Below, in pieces: positions 1-7,000 of a DNA stretch of 19,765 nt. The DNA comes from Balneolia bacterium (GTDB taxonomy: Bacteria > Bacteroidota > Rhodothermia > Balneolales > Cyclonatronaceae). Each line of letters begins with the position of its first letter. The first letter of the stretch is position 1. Location: NCBI GenBank assembly GCA_003567135.1, contig PXAI01000226.1:1-19765 (forward strand), given 5' to 3'. The position numbers and the translations under genes were made by a program. Under the pieces are notes generated by a model. The model worked only from the letters and a program-made list of their open reading frames with translations, was not told the origin of the DNA and made no database searches.

Positions 1-78
1 AAGGCCGCCGCATACGCCAAAGATCATTGTGTCTGAAAGGGATTTTGTAAGTCGTGCCATATCGGTATTCCGTTGCAT
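1..78 (-). CDS. PspC-domain protein, N-terminus only (runs off left edge)
   Basis: Reading leftward from an ATG at 78 gives 26 residues before the window ends. They include the core SLSDTMIFGVCGGL, which matches the start of the PspC domain (pattern K..D.mi.GVCGGLAeyf). PspC-domain proteins are small membrane proteins linked to envelope-stress responses. A second in-frame ATG at 60 (MARLTKS...) fits the usual domain start equally well, and neither has a clear Shine-Dalgarno. A perfect hairpin lies 18 bases upstream of the first ATG. The membrane segments and C-terminus lie outside the window, so the assignment rests on this short but distinctive motif. Confidence 0.7.
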   Translation of the reverse strand, partial: MQRNTDMARLTKSLSDTMIFGVCGGL

Positions 79-95
79 AATGGTTTGTATTTGAT

Positions 96-120
96 CCGTA
101 TTGTTAGCTGAACAATACGG
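96..120. promoter_or_regulatory. Perfect inverted repeat upstream of the pspC-like gene
   Basis: CCGTATTGTT and AACAATACGG form perfect 10-bp arms around the 5-base loop AGCTG. The repeat lies 18 bases upstream of the ATG at 78. No T-tract follows on either strand, so an intrinsic terminator is unlikely. An operator, or an mRNA hairpin in the 5' leader of the pspC-like gene, is more plausible. Confidence 0.5.
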
Positions 121-211
121 CTTTATCCCGCCTGAGGTTGCATTGAAGCGGATAATAAAAATATCCCGAATGATTAACTAAAGGATTTTCTGGCTGGTAA
201 TGGTTAGCAAG

Positions 212-255
212 GCGCTGTTGTAGATATTCAATACATTGCGTCTCCAGAACAGCGC
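212..255 (-). other. Long-loop inverted repeat just after the cvfB-like gene
   Basis: GCGCTGTT (212-219) and AACAGCGC (248-255) are perfect 8-bp arms separated by 28 bases. The repeat sits immediately after the stop codon of the minus-strand S1 protein gene. It could fold at the 3' end of that transcript, but there is no T-tract, so it is not called a terminator. Confidence 0.25.
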
Positions 256-264
256 GTTTCGCAT

Positions 265-1116
265 TTATTCATTTTCGACCGCGCGCAGGCCGTTATCCTC
301 AATTTTTATTTTCCCCTCTTTCAGCAATCCGCCGGCAGCGGCTTTGAACACTTTTTTGCTCATCTCAAGCCGCTCTTTAACTTCCTCGGGCCGGCTCTTA
401 TCGTGCAAATCCAGAAAACCTCCGGCATCCAGAATGGCATCCATCAGCACATCTTTTGAAGCGCGAACCTGCTGATAGCCCGGCCGCCGAAGCGTGAGGT
501 CAAGCCGCTGATCATCGCGAATCCGCTGGATATATCCCGTTGTTTTCATCGGCACCTTTATCCGTTTCATGAGATCGCTGGCATAGAGCATTCCGGTGTG
601 CGTTTGGTTTACCGCACAGAGATAGCCGATTTCAGTTTGGCGAAAAACCAGTAGCTCCACTTCCTGATTCGGGCTGAACTGGTCGGATGTCTCCTGAAGA
701 AATTTGTCGATTCGCATACTTCCGGCAACCCGGCCTGAGAGCGTATCCACAAAAACGTAAATGGCTGCGTATTCGCCTTTTTTCAGCGTGTGCGACTGAT
801 GCGCGTGGGGAATCAGCAAGTCCTTGGCGAGTCCCCAGTCGGCGAATGCGCCCATTGGACCGGCAGCCTTAACGCGCAGGATATCGCACTGGCCCGCCTG
901 AACAAACGGCGGCGTAAGCGTTGCGGTGAGATGGCCCTCGTAATCATGAAAAATAAACGCGTTTACGGTGTCGCCTTCAGCAAGCTCTGCTCCGGCTTCT
1001 TTTTCGGACAGAAATGCGGCGCCGGCTTCGGTTTCAATTTGGTAGCCGTTGGGAATTTTTCGGGAGATTCGGTGCTCTTTGGTAACGCCAACCGAACCGG
1101 AAATGGAATTGCTCAT
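265..1116 (-). CDS. CvfB/YitL-like S1 RNA-binding protein
   Basis: The 283-residue protein has the length and layout of the CvfB family, which carries tandem S1-type OB folds and a C-terminal winged helix. The S1-like parts cover about residues 5-70, 75-140 and 145-210. Recognisable segments are GPMGAFADWGLAKDLLIP (86-103) and the GYIQRIRDDQRLDLTLRRPGY stretch (194-214). The C-terminal block (about 232-279), with GFLDLHDKSRPEEV and F.AA.G.L.KEG.I, matches the family's winged helix. CvfB proteins are cytoplasmic RNA-binding factors; the one in Staphylococcus affects virulence-gene expression, and the role here is unknown. The gene is last in a minus-strand run, 45 bases after the aldehyde dehydrogenase, and is probably cotranscribed with it. 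Family assignment is firm, function is not. Confidence 0.9.
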   Translation of the reverse strand: MSNSISGSVGVTKEHRISRKIPNGYQIETEAGAAFLSEKEAGAELAEGDTVNAFIFHDYEGHLTATLTPPFVQAGQCDILRVKAAGPMGAFADWGLAKDLLIPHAHQSHTLKKGEYAAIYVFVDTLSGRVAGSMRIDKFLQETSDQFSPNQEVELLVFRQTEIGYLCAVNQTHTGMLYASDLMKRIKVPMKTTGYIQRIRDDQRLDLTLRRPGYQQVRASKDVLMDAILDAGGFLDLHDKSRPEEVKERLEMSKKVFKAAAGGLLKEGKIKIEDNGLRAVENE

Positions 1117-1161
1117 AATTTGTCAGGATGTAATTTTTAATGCGTTCAAGGTACGCAAAAA

Positions 1162-2535
1162 TCATCCCTCTTTCACGTAAACCGTTTTCACATTCACGAA
1201 TTCCCGAATGCCGAAATGCGATAATTCGCGCCCGAAACCGGATTCCCGGATGCCGCCAAACGGAAGCCTCGGATCCGACTTGACGAACTCGTTCACAAAA
1301 CAGCATCCCGCCTCAAGTTTTTCCGCGGCGATTTTCTCGCCTTTTTTGGTGTCGGATGTGAATACCGCAGCTCCGAGACCGTATATCGTTTGATTCGCCA
1401 GCTCAATCGCCTCATCCTCATTTTTTGCTTTGATGATGGCCGCCACAGGGCCAAAAAGCTCTTCATCAAACGCCGGCATTCCGGGTTTAACGTCAGATAA
1501 AACGGTAGAAGGATACCACGCGCCGGGCTTATCGGGTACTTCGCCGCCCAAATGAAGCTTCGCGCCTTTTTCGATACTCTTTGTAACCTGCTTATGAAGC
1601 GTATCCCGAAGATCTTCACGAGCCATCGGGCCAAAGTCTGATGAATCATCAAAAGGATCGCCGTGCTTTTTTGAGCGCATTCCGCTGATCATCTTTTCCA
1701 GAAATGCATCATAATTTTTTTCGGTCACGATAAACCGCTTGGCGGCAACACAGCTTTGGCCGCCGTTAATGAGCCGGCTCGTTACGCACGCATCCACAGT
1801 TTTATCAAGCGGGGCGTCATCCAGAATCAGGTAGGGATCGCTGCCACCGAGCTCGAGCACGCATTTTTTGAGATTGCGGCCTGCCGTTTCCGCAACGGCC
1901 TTTCCGGCGCGCGTGCTTCCGGTAAGCGTAACGGCCGCAATTCGTTTATCTGAAATGATGTCGTTTGCCGTATCGTTATCTGCGAAAACGAGGCTGAAAA
2001 CATTTTCAGGGAATCCGGCTTTTTTGAAGAGGTATTGAATCAACCGGGCGCAACCGGGCACGTTCGGCGCGTGTTTCAGCACGACCGTATTTCCTGCCAT
2101 CAGCGCGGGAGCTGAAAACCGGAATACCTGCCAGTAGGGGAAGTTCCACGGCATAATCGCAAGAACCGGCCCCAGCGGATTCCATCTTACGTAACTGCGA
2201 TCCGCGTCGCTTTCCAGGGAAAGATTTTTCAGAAAGGATTCGCCGTTTTCCGCGTAATACCGGCATACCGTTGCGCATTTCTCCACTTCGGCAACGCTTT
2301 CACGTAGCACTTTTCCCATCTCAGTAGTGGCCATCCGCGCGAGTTCGGCTTTATTTTCCTCAAGCAGATCAGCAATCCTGTTCAACAGTTTCGCCCGCTC
2401 GGGGAAAGATTTCAGTTTCCAGGATTTATACGCCAAATGGCTGTTTTCGAGAATATCTTCCACTTCAGCCTTAGTGTGATTTTCGTACGATTTCAGCTCC
2501 GAGCCGTCAGCCGGATTGATTAGTGTGTTGCTCAT
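1162..2535 (-). CDS. NAD(P)-dependent succinate-semialdehyde dehydrogenase, Sad/YneI type
   Basis: This 457-residue aldehyde dehydrogenase oxidises an aldehyde to its acid with NAD(P)+. Close resemblance to E. coli Sad (YneI) points to succinate semialdehyde, the last step of 4-aminobutyrate breakdown. Catalytic residues are in place: N131 in MPWNFPYWQ, K154 in VLKHAPN, E228 in LELGGSDP, and the nucleophile C262 in GGQSC. The cofactor loop LTGSTRAG (204-211) and the C-terminal motif PFGGIRESGFGRELSHFG are intact. The KHAPN and ELSHFG stretches are typical of the Sad/YneI subgroup rather than GabD. The gene starts 32 bases after the LolA-like gene and precedes the cvfB-like gene, so an operon is likely. 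No GABA transaminase is nearby, so the physiological substrate is inferred. Confidence 0.9.
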   Translation of the reverse strand: MSNTLINPADGSELKSYENHTKAEVEDILENSHLAYKSWKLKSFPERAKLLNRIADLLEENKAELARMATTEMGKVLRESVAEVEKCATVCRYYAENGESFLKNLSLESDADRSYVRWNPLGPVLAIMPWNFPYWQVFRFSAPALMAGNTVVLKHAPNVPGCARLIQYLFKKAGFPENVFSLVFADNDTANDIISDKRIAAVTLTGSTRAGKAVAETAGRNLKKCVLELGGSDPYLILDDAPLDKTVDACVTSRLINGGQSCVAAKRFIVTEKNYDAFLEKMISGMRSKKHGDPFDDSSDFGPMAREDLRDTLHKQVTKSIEKGAKLHLGGEVPDKPGAWYPSTVLSDVKPGMPAFDEELFGPVAAIIKAKNEDEAIELANQTIYGLGAAVFTSDTKKGEKIAAEKLEAGCCFVNEFVKSDPRLPFGGIRESGFGRELSHFGIREFVNVKTVYVKEG

Positions 2536-2567
2536 GTTAATCCCCTTTTGCTTAAAAAAAATTCGAA

Positions 2568-3335
2568 TCAGCGAAGTCCACGCTGCAGGTGCCGTTCGGT
2601 GAAATAGCGATCCGGAATTTCTTCATCGAAACTTCGTTCGCTCCAGACCAGCTCGGTTCGGCGGTTATTTTTCAGATCCCGCATCACCATTTTGTCGGGA
2701 CGCCAGATGCCATCACGAACTTCATTGTATTCAGAAGCCGTCAGCTCCTTGATCTGATCACCCCCATAAAAATATTCTGATTTCAGCAGGATAAACCTAT
2801 CGGGATCAATGTGGTAAATGATTCGGTCGTACTGGCTCTCGGTCTTCGGGATCGCCTCTATTCGTATGATTTCACCGGTATCCTCTAAAAGTTCAAAGTC
2901 GAAATCGTCAGGATCCTGGTTGCCAAGGTCTTCGTAGGTAAAATCGCTGCCCATAAACCGTTCAGTTCGCTGACTCCCCGAAATGCTCTGCGTTCGGCCA
3001 AGCGCCGGAAGATACAGAAGCTGCAAAGTGTTGCCGTCTTCGGTGATACTCAGCAAGCCGGTTCCGCGTACATCCGCCGGACTGTTAAAAACAGCGAGGC
3101 TTTTGTCCTCGTCATCTGCAGAAAACGTGTACATCGTCAGATTACGGGTGCGCACCCGGTCGCGGCTGTCGATGATCCGCATTTCCATCGTGCTGGTTTC
3201 GTACGTAATCGTTTTACGCTGGGCGTCGACCTGATCGAAAATTTCACGGCCGCGATCGGAATCCTCCGAAAATATTTCGACCGGATAGATTAGCAGCAGT
3301 GCTGCGGTAATCAGAAAGGTAATTTGCTTAATCAT
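2568..3335 (-). CDS. Exported LolA-like protein (PF17131, outer-membrane lipoprotein-sorting family)
   Basis: The 255-residue protein begins with a signal peptide (MIKQITFLITAALLLIYPVEIFS, hydrophobic core 5-18), so it is expected in the periplasm. The family signature is clear: LYLPALGRTQSISG (107-120) followed by RFMGSDFTYEDLG (126-138). PF17131 proteins share the half-open beta-barrel of LolA and LolB and are thought to bind lipid or lipoprotein. They are usually encoded next to an MMPL/RND-type exporter. No such exporter is adjacent here; the neighbours are an erythromycin-esterase-family gene upstream and an aldehyde dehydrogenase downstream (32-base gap). Family call is firm; the ligand is unknown. 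Confidence 0.85.
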   Translation of the reverse strand: MIKQITFLITAALLLIYPVEIFSEDSDRGREIFDQVDAQRKTITYETSTMEMRIIDSRDRVRTRNLTMYTFSADDEDKSLAVFNSPADVRGTGLLSITEDGNTLQLLYLPALGRTQSISGSQRTERFMGSDFTYEDLGNQDPDDFDFELLEDTGEIIRIEAIPKTESQYDRIIYHIDPDRFILLKSEYFYGGDQIKELTASEYNEVRDGIWRPDKMVMRDLKNNRRTELVWSERSFDEEIPDRYFTERHLQRGLR

Positions 3336-3401
3336 TATCTGTTGTTGGAGAATGGATTGTTTGATTAAACAAACGCTTATTGCACTGATTTCATTTCAAA
3401 T

Positions 3402-4730
3402 TTAATCCAGCGCGACCGGCACTCCGGTTTCCTGAATGAAAATAAACGCGTTGTAGCGCGCGGGCATAACGGTCTGTACATAATTTCCGGATTCCTGTGC
3501 CGGATTGTACACCACGCCAATTGCACGATGCGGCAGAACGCTGCTGAGCGCATTATTCAGCGATTCGTTGTCAAAAACGAGGATAAAATCATCCTGGCGG
3601 GCTGATCCGGCGAGGTATTCGAAACTGCCTTCGCGGGGTTCTGGAATTTCCATTTCTTCCATTGGAGCTTCCCACTGACTTCCCGCCAGCACAGTTCCGG
3701 CTCTGGTTCCGAATCCGATAGCGAACACGTTTTCCTCGCCGTAGCGTACTCTCGAAAGCTGCCCGATATTTTCCATACCGCCGCGACTCATTTCCGTGGC
3801 GCGCGCATCACCTACGTGCGTGTTGTGTGCCCAAACTACCGCGCCGGCATCGTCGTTGCGCCATTCCAGCAGAGCGTTCAGCGTATATTTGAAGTGTCGC
3901 ACGCGTTCGTTCCAGGATTCGGCGCCGCGCTGGATCATCCCGCGGTAGTGCATATCTCCGTTTCTAACCACCTGAGCGTTCATCATCAGGTAAAACTCAG
4001 TTTTGGGGTCAATTTCATGTTCTGTGCTTTCTATAACGGCGATCATTTCCCGGATTTCCGCCGCGCAGTGTTCGCCGGTTTGCGCTACCGTTTGAACATA
4101 CCGGATGTGATCGCGGTTAAAACGGATCAGGCAGTCCAGCGGCTCGCCGACCGCATCGGCAAAACGTGTGTCAATCTGGGAGGTAATCCGGATAATTTCA
4201 TCGATAGAATCCCAGAATGAGTAGACATCCATCCCGTAAAAACCGGCGCGTTCATCTTCCGGCAGCTCATCGTTAAATGCGCGCATCCACTCGGCCAGAT
4301 CGAGAATCACCTCGTTATTCCACATCCATGCCGGCCAGCGGTTTCGGAATGGCTTCAGCGCTTCTTTCGCGCTTTCCGCAGCGCCGGGCAGGTTTCGTAC
4401 GTATTTATTGACTTCCCAGGAAGAGGTCCAGTCGCCCTCAACCAAAACCGTCCGCACGCCGTGATTCCGGATCAGCTCTTTGGTGAGTTCTGCTCTGACT
4501 TCATAATACTCTGCGGTGCCGTGGGTCGATTCGCCCAGCAGGATAATTCTTCGCTCTCCGGCAGTTGAAGCAAGGTTTCTGAGCGATTCATCCGATAATG
4601 CTGTACCGTGATCGGATATCGCCTGAATAATTTCATCATTATTTTGAGCGGTGGCGTTTTGACTAAAAATGACCATCATCAGCCACAGAGCAGCAAGTGA
4701 AAGCGTGCAGAGTTTGCCGGATAAATTCAT
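3402..4730 (-). CDS. Secreted erythromycin-esterase-family protein
   Basis: The preferred start is the ATG at 4730, giving 442 residues. It places a standard signal peptide at the N-terminus (MNLSGKLCTLSLAALWLMMV..., cut near ATAQ), whereas the longer frame to 4802 adds 24 residues ahead of the signal. The erythromycin esterase fold is shown by LLGESTHGTAEYYEVR, carrying the conserved Glu and His (E67 and H70 in this numbering), then VLVEGDW (E98) and VVWAHNTHVGDA (H302, H305). Clinical EreA and EreB hydrolyse the macrolide lactone in the cytoplasm. This exported homologue, beside envelope and metabolic genes, need not act on antibiotics. It is the promoter-proximal gene of the minus-strand run and diverges from the SDR gene. 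The substrate is unknown. Confidence 0.85.
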   Translation of the reverse strand: MNLSGKLCTLSLAALWLMMVIFSQNATAQNNDEIIQAISDHGTALSDESLRNLASTAGERRIILLGESTHGTAEYYEVRAELTKELIRNHGVRTVLVEGDWTSSWEVNKYVRNLPGAAESAKEALKPFRNRWPAWMWNNEVILDLAEWMRAFNDELPEDERAGFYGMDVYSFWDSIDEIIRITSQIDTRFADAVGEPLDCLIRFNRDHIRYVQTVAQTGEHCAAEIREMIAVIESTEHEIDPKTEFYLMMNAQVVRNGDMHYRGMIQRGAESWNERVRHFKYTLNALLEWRNDDAGAVVWAHNTHVGDARATEMSRGGMENIGQLSRVRYGEENVFAIGFGTRAGTVLAGSQWEAPMEEMEIPEPREGSFEYLAGSARQDDFILVFDNESLNNALSSVLPHRAIGVVYNPAQESGNYVQTVMPARYNAFIFIQETGVPVALD

Positions 4731-4911
4731 AAAAAAAGCTTTGGGATTAATAAATAGCATCCTGAGATACGGGAAGCGCTTTGAAAGATAAAAATCTGCC
4801 ATTATGATAAAAATTAACCGATTGGCGGTTCAATTATTTTACAAGTAAGATAATTGATGAGATTTTTGCGATATTTGGTCTGTCTGAGTTATCAAAACAC
4901 AATTACATTAC

Positions 4912-5643
4912 ATGGATAAGGGTCTGCTCGTTCTTGGAGGCAGCAGCGATATTGCCCGTTCAACTGCCCGCGAATTTGCAGAAAGGGGATTTGACCTGGT
5001 ACTTGCCGGCAGAAATACCAGGGAGCTGAAGAAAGATTGCGATGATTTCACTGTTCGGTACGGAATTCGTGCAGAAGTGCGTGAGCTGGATATTCTGAAC
5101 ACCGATCCGGATGATTTTTTTTCTGATGAAGAATCCGTTCCGGCATACACACTTTTTGCCATCGGCGAACTTGGAAGCCAGGAAACCGATCAGCAGAATT
5201 CGGATAGGATAAGGCAAATTCTGGATGTTAACTTTTCGGCTTCGGTTCCTTTTCTCGAAAAAATCGCGGGAATCTATGAAAACCGGAAACAGGGCTCGCT
5301 GATGGTGATCGGCTCCGTGGCCGGAGATCGTGGCCGCTCGAGCAATTATCTGTACGGAAGTGCAAAAGCAGGACTTGAAGCATGGGCTTCCGGAGCAAGA
5401 AATCGCCTGGCAAAAAGCGGTGCTCACGTGCTGACTATAAAGCCGGGTTTCGTAAAAACCAGTATGACCGAAAATCTTGAATTACCTGGTGCGCTGACCG
5501 TTTCTCCGGAACGTGTGGCAAAATCTGTATTTCGTGCTTGTATGAAAAAAAAGAACGTGGTGTACATCCCCTGGTTTTGGTGGGGAATTATGGGCATCAT
5601 AAAAAACATTCCTGAAAGAGTGTTTAAAAAACTGTCGCTATAA
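4912..5643 (+). CDS. Short-chain dehydrogenase/reductase, DprE2-like
   Basis: The 243-residue protein is a classical-size SDR with a Rossmann fold. The glycine-rich nucleotide loop is LGGSSDIA (8-15), N107 lies in DVNF, and the catalytic set is S135, Y148 and K152 (YGSAK). The block GSVAGDRGRSSNYLYGSAKAG closely matches DprE2, the NADH-dependent reductase that completes epimerisation of decaprenylphosphoryl-ribose to arabinose in mycobacteria. KPGFVKTSMT after the active site is also typical. The C-terminal FWWGIMGIIKNIPERVF is hydrophobic and could associate with membrane, fitting a polyprenyl-phosphate sugar substrate. DprE2 normally needs the FAD oxidase DprE1, which is not encoded in this window. 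The HAD phosphatase gene follows after 6 bases and is surely cotranscribed. Confidence 0.85.
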   Translation: MDKGLLVLGGSSDIARSTAREFAERGFDLVLAGRNTRELKKDCDDFTVRYGIRAEVRELDILNTDPDDFFSDEESVPAYTLFAIGELGSQETDQQNSDRIRQILDVNFSASVPFLEKIAGIYENRKQGSLMVIGSVAGDRGRSSNYLYGSAKAGLEAWASGARNRLAKSGAHVLTIKPGFVKTSMTENLELPGALTVSPERVAKSVFRACMKKKNVVYIPWFWWGIMGIIKNIPERVFKKLSL

Positions 5644-5649
5644 CTTGCT

Positions 5650-6243
5650 ATGAGTAAACTTGCGCTTTTCGATTTTGACGGAACAATCAGTTCCCAGGAT
5701 AGCTTTGGGCATATCCTGCAGGTATCTTTTCCGCGCTCGAGGTACGCGCTCGGACTGCTTAAACTCTGGCCGGTTTTGCTGGCGTATAAACTTGGCCTGT
5801 ACTCCAATGAAAAAGCGAAACAGCACGTGCTGCGGTTCTTTTTCGGCGGAATGTCAGAAGCCGATTTCAACACACTTTGTGAAAAATATGCCCGAAAACA
5901 TCTTTCGGAAATTATACGCCCGGAGGCGCTGGAAGCTCTGAAAAAGCATAAAGAAAACAACGACAGAGTAGTGATTGTTTCTGCATCTATTGAAAACTGG
6001 CTTCAGCCTTTTGCCGCTGAGCACGGCGCTGAGCTAATCGCGACGAAAATGGAAGTAGAAAACGGGAAAATCACCGGAAACCTGTCCGGGCCGAACTGCT
6101 ACGGTTCAGAAAAAGTGAAGCGACTGAGAAAGCATCTGCAGATTTCGGATTATGATGAAATTTACGCCTACGGCGACTCCCCCGGCGATAAGGAAATGCT
6201 GGCTATTGCACATCATCCGAATTACCGGCCGTTCAGAGGATAA
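5650..6243 (+). CDS. HAD-IB family phosphatase
   Basis: The 197-residue protein belongs to HAD subfamily IB, the phosphoserine-phosphatase-like group. All four motifs are present: nucleophile and acid/base D8 and D10 in FDFDGT, S111 in VIVSAS, K155 in GSEKVKRL, and the metal-binding D176 and D180 in YGDSPGDKEML. The alpha-helical cap spans about residues 15-95. HAD-IB enzymes are commonly paired with polyprenyl-phosphate sugar genes: a phosphatase acts after a UbiA-type phosphoribosyltransferase in decaprenyl-phosphoryl-arabinose synthesis. The 6-base gap to the DprE2-like gene supports that role, but the substrate is inferred. Other HAD-IB proteins act on phosphoserine or lysophospholipids. 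Confidence 0.88.
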   Translation: MSKLALFDFDGTISSQDSFGHILQVSFPRSRYALGLLKLWPVLLAYKLGLYSNEKAKQHVLRFFFGGMSEADFNTLCEKYARKHLSEIIRPEALEALKKHKENNDRVVIVSASIENWLQPFAAEHGAELIATKMEVENGKITGNLSGPNCYGSEKVKRLRKHLQISDYDEIYAYGDSPGDKEMLAIAHHPNYRPFRG

Positions 6244-6280
6244 AAAAATACCCGGCTAACACGTGTGCATCAACCGGGTA
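6242..6280 (-). terminator. Intrinsic terminator of the minus-strand Y1-like gene
   Basis: Read on the minus strand, TACCCGG and CCGGGTA (6274-6280 with 6249-6255) form a 7-bp stem whose loop contains the small palindrome ACACGTGT, followed by seven T (A-tract 6242-6248 on the plus strand). It lies 45 bases past the stop of the gene at 6326-6892. GGAG directly precedes the stem, as in REP elements, but that likeness is weak. Confidence 0.6.
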
Positions 6281-6325
6281 CTCCCCCTCTTGGATAGACG
6301 TCTGTAGAAAACGTCAGCATTAATC

Positions 6326-6892
6326 TTAACCTACTGGACGGTACCACTCGGAATAGACCTGATGAAAGGCCAGAAACCGGGTGCGCCCTCCGAACCAGCT
6401 CCAGATGATCTCTCTTGGTAATAATGTGGGATGGCTTGAAGCCAAAGCTTTATATGATGAAAAAGGATAGGTGCGATAATCGGCGGTAACGCCATATTTT
6501 TTTGCCAGAGTGTGGATATCGAATACCAGATTGGTTAGGTCGGTATCACGCTGAACCGGGAAAACCTGCAGCGACCCCGAAATGATGCTGATCTGATCCT
6601 CATCCCAGATTCCGTCAAGGCGTAGTTTGAGGGTTTCTGAGATGCGTTCAGCGAGTGATGCCTGATCGTGGTTTTCGTCGCAGCGAACGAGAACGTCGAT
6701 GCGTCCGGGTAAAAGGCAGTAAGCGTGTGTTTGGGCAAAATCCTGAAGATAAACTCTCCATATATTCAGGAAGGCAAACATGGCCGTTCTGGATTTGAAT
6801 ATATCCCCCCGGGAGCGAATCTGAATATGCCAGAATTCAGTAGTTGAGCGAGTTGTTGACTTGGTTTTCATATCGTATTCGGTTTGATTCAT
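6326..6892 (-). CDS. IS200-like/REP-associated Y1 transposase relative lacking catalytic residues
   Basis: The 188-residue ORF matches the Bacteroidota Y1 (HUH) transposase family over its whole length. Segments seen are HAYCLLPGRIDVLVR (56-70), the helix FDIHTLAKKYGV (124-135), YPFSSYKAL (142-150), and the C-terminal PTLLPREIIWSWFGG...F..FH (155-177). Active members read LPNHxHxLI at the metal site; here both histidines are replaced (R64, D66 in LPGRIDVLV). The usual YIHxNPxxHG helix carrying the catalytic tyrosine reads FDIHTLAKKYG, so the tyrosine and the NP are missing too. The protein cannot be an active HUH nuclease by family rules, yet the frame is intact, suggesting domestication or recent decay. 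An ATG at 6871 is an alternative start. No insertion-sequence ends were recognised around it. Confidence 0.75.
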   Translation of the reverse strand: MNQTEYDMKTKSTTRSTTEFWHIQIRSRGDIFKSRTAMFAFLNIWRVYLQDFAQTHAYCLLPGRIDVLVRCDENHDQASLAERISETLKLRLDGIWDEDQISIISGSLQVFPVQRDTDLTNLVFDIHTLAKKYGVTADYRTYPFSSYKALASSHPTLLPREIIWSWFGGRTRFLAFHQVYSEWYRPVG

Positions 6893-6930
6893 TTACCAGG
6901 TCAATACACGAGAATCAAAATCCTTACAAA

Positions 6931-6975
6931 CTTTTTTGACTTTTTTTCAGAAACCTCGAAAAAAGTTCAAAAAAA
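6931..6975. repeat. AT-rich imperfect inverted repeat
   Basis: CTTTTTTGACTTTTTTTC (6931-6948) and GAAAAAAGTTCAAAAAAA (6958-6975) pair over about 16 positions with two bulges around a 9-base loop. The repeat lies 25 bases past the end of the minus-strand membrane-protein gene and upstream of the Y1-like gene. It may help end transcription or mark an element boundary; it is not a classical GC-rich terminator. Confidence 0.4.
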
Positions 6976-7000
6976 CGGCGCTCAGGTGATCTGGGAGGCG

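Noticed and set aside
5424..5960. Minus-strand 178-residue open frame across the SDR/HAD junction
   Set aside because: It is antisense to two genes with complete catalytic motifs; no recognisable family.
6242..6325. Possible REP element next to the Y1-like gene (GGAG followed by a hairpin)
   Set aside because: The stem followed by seven T is explained by an ordinary minus-strand terminator; no second copy was seen at the other side of the gene.
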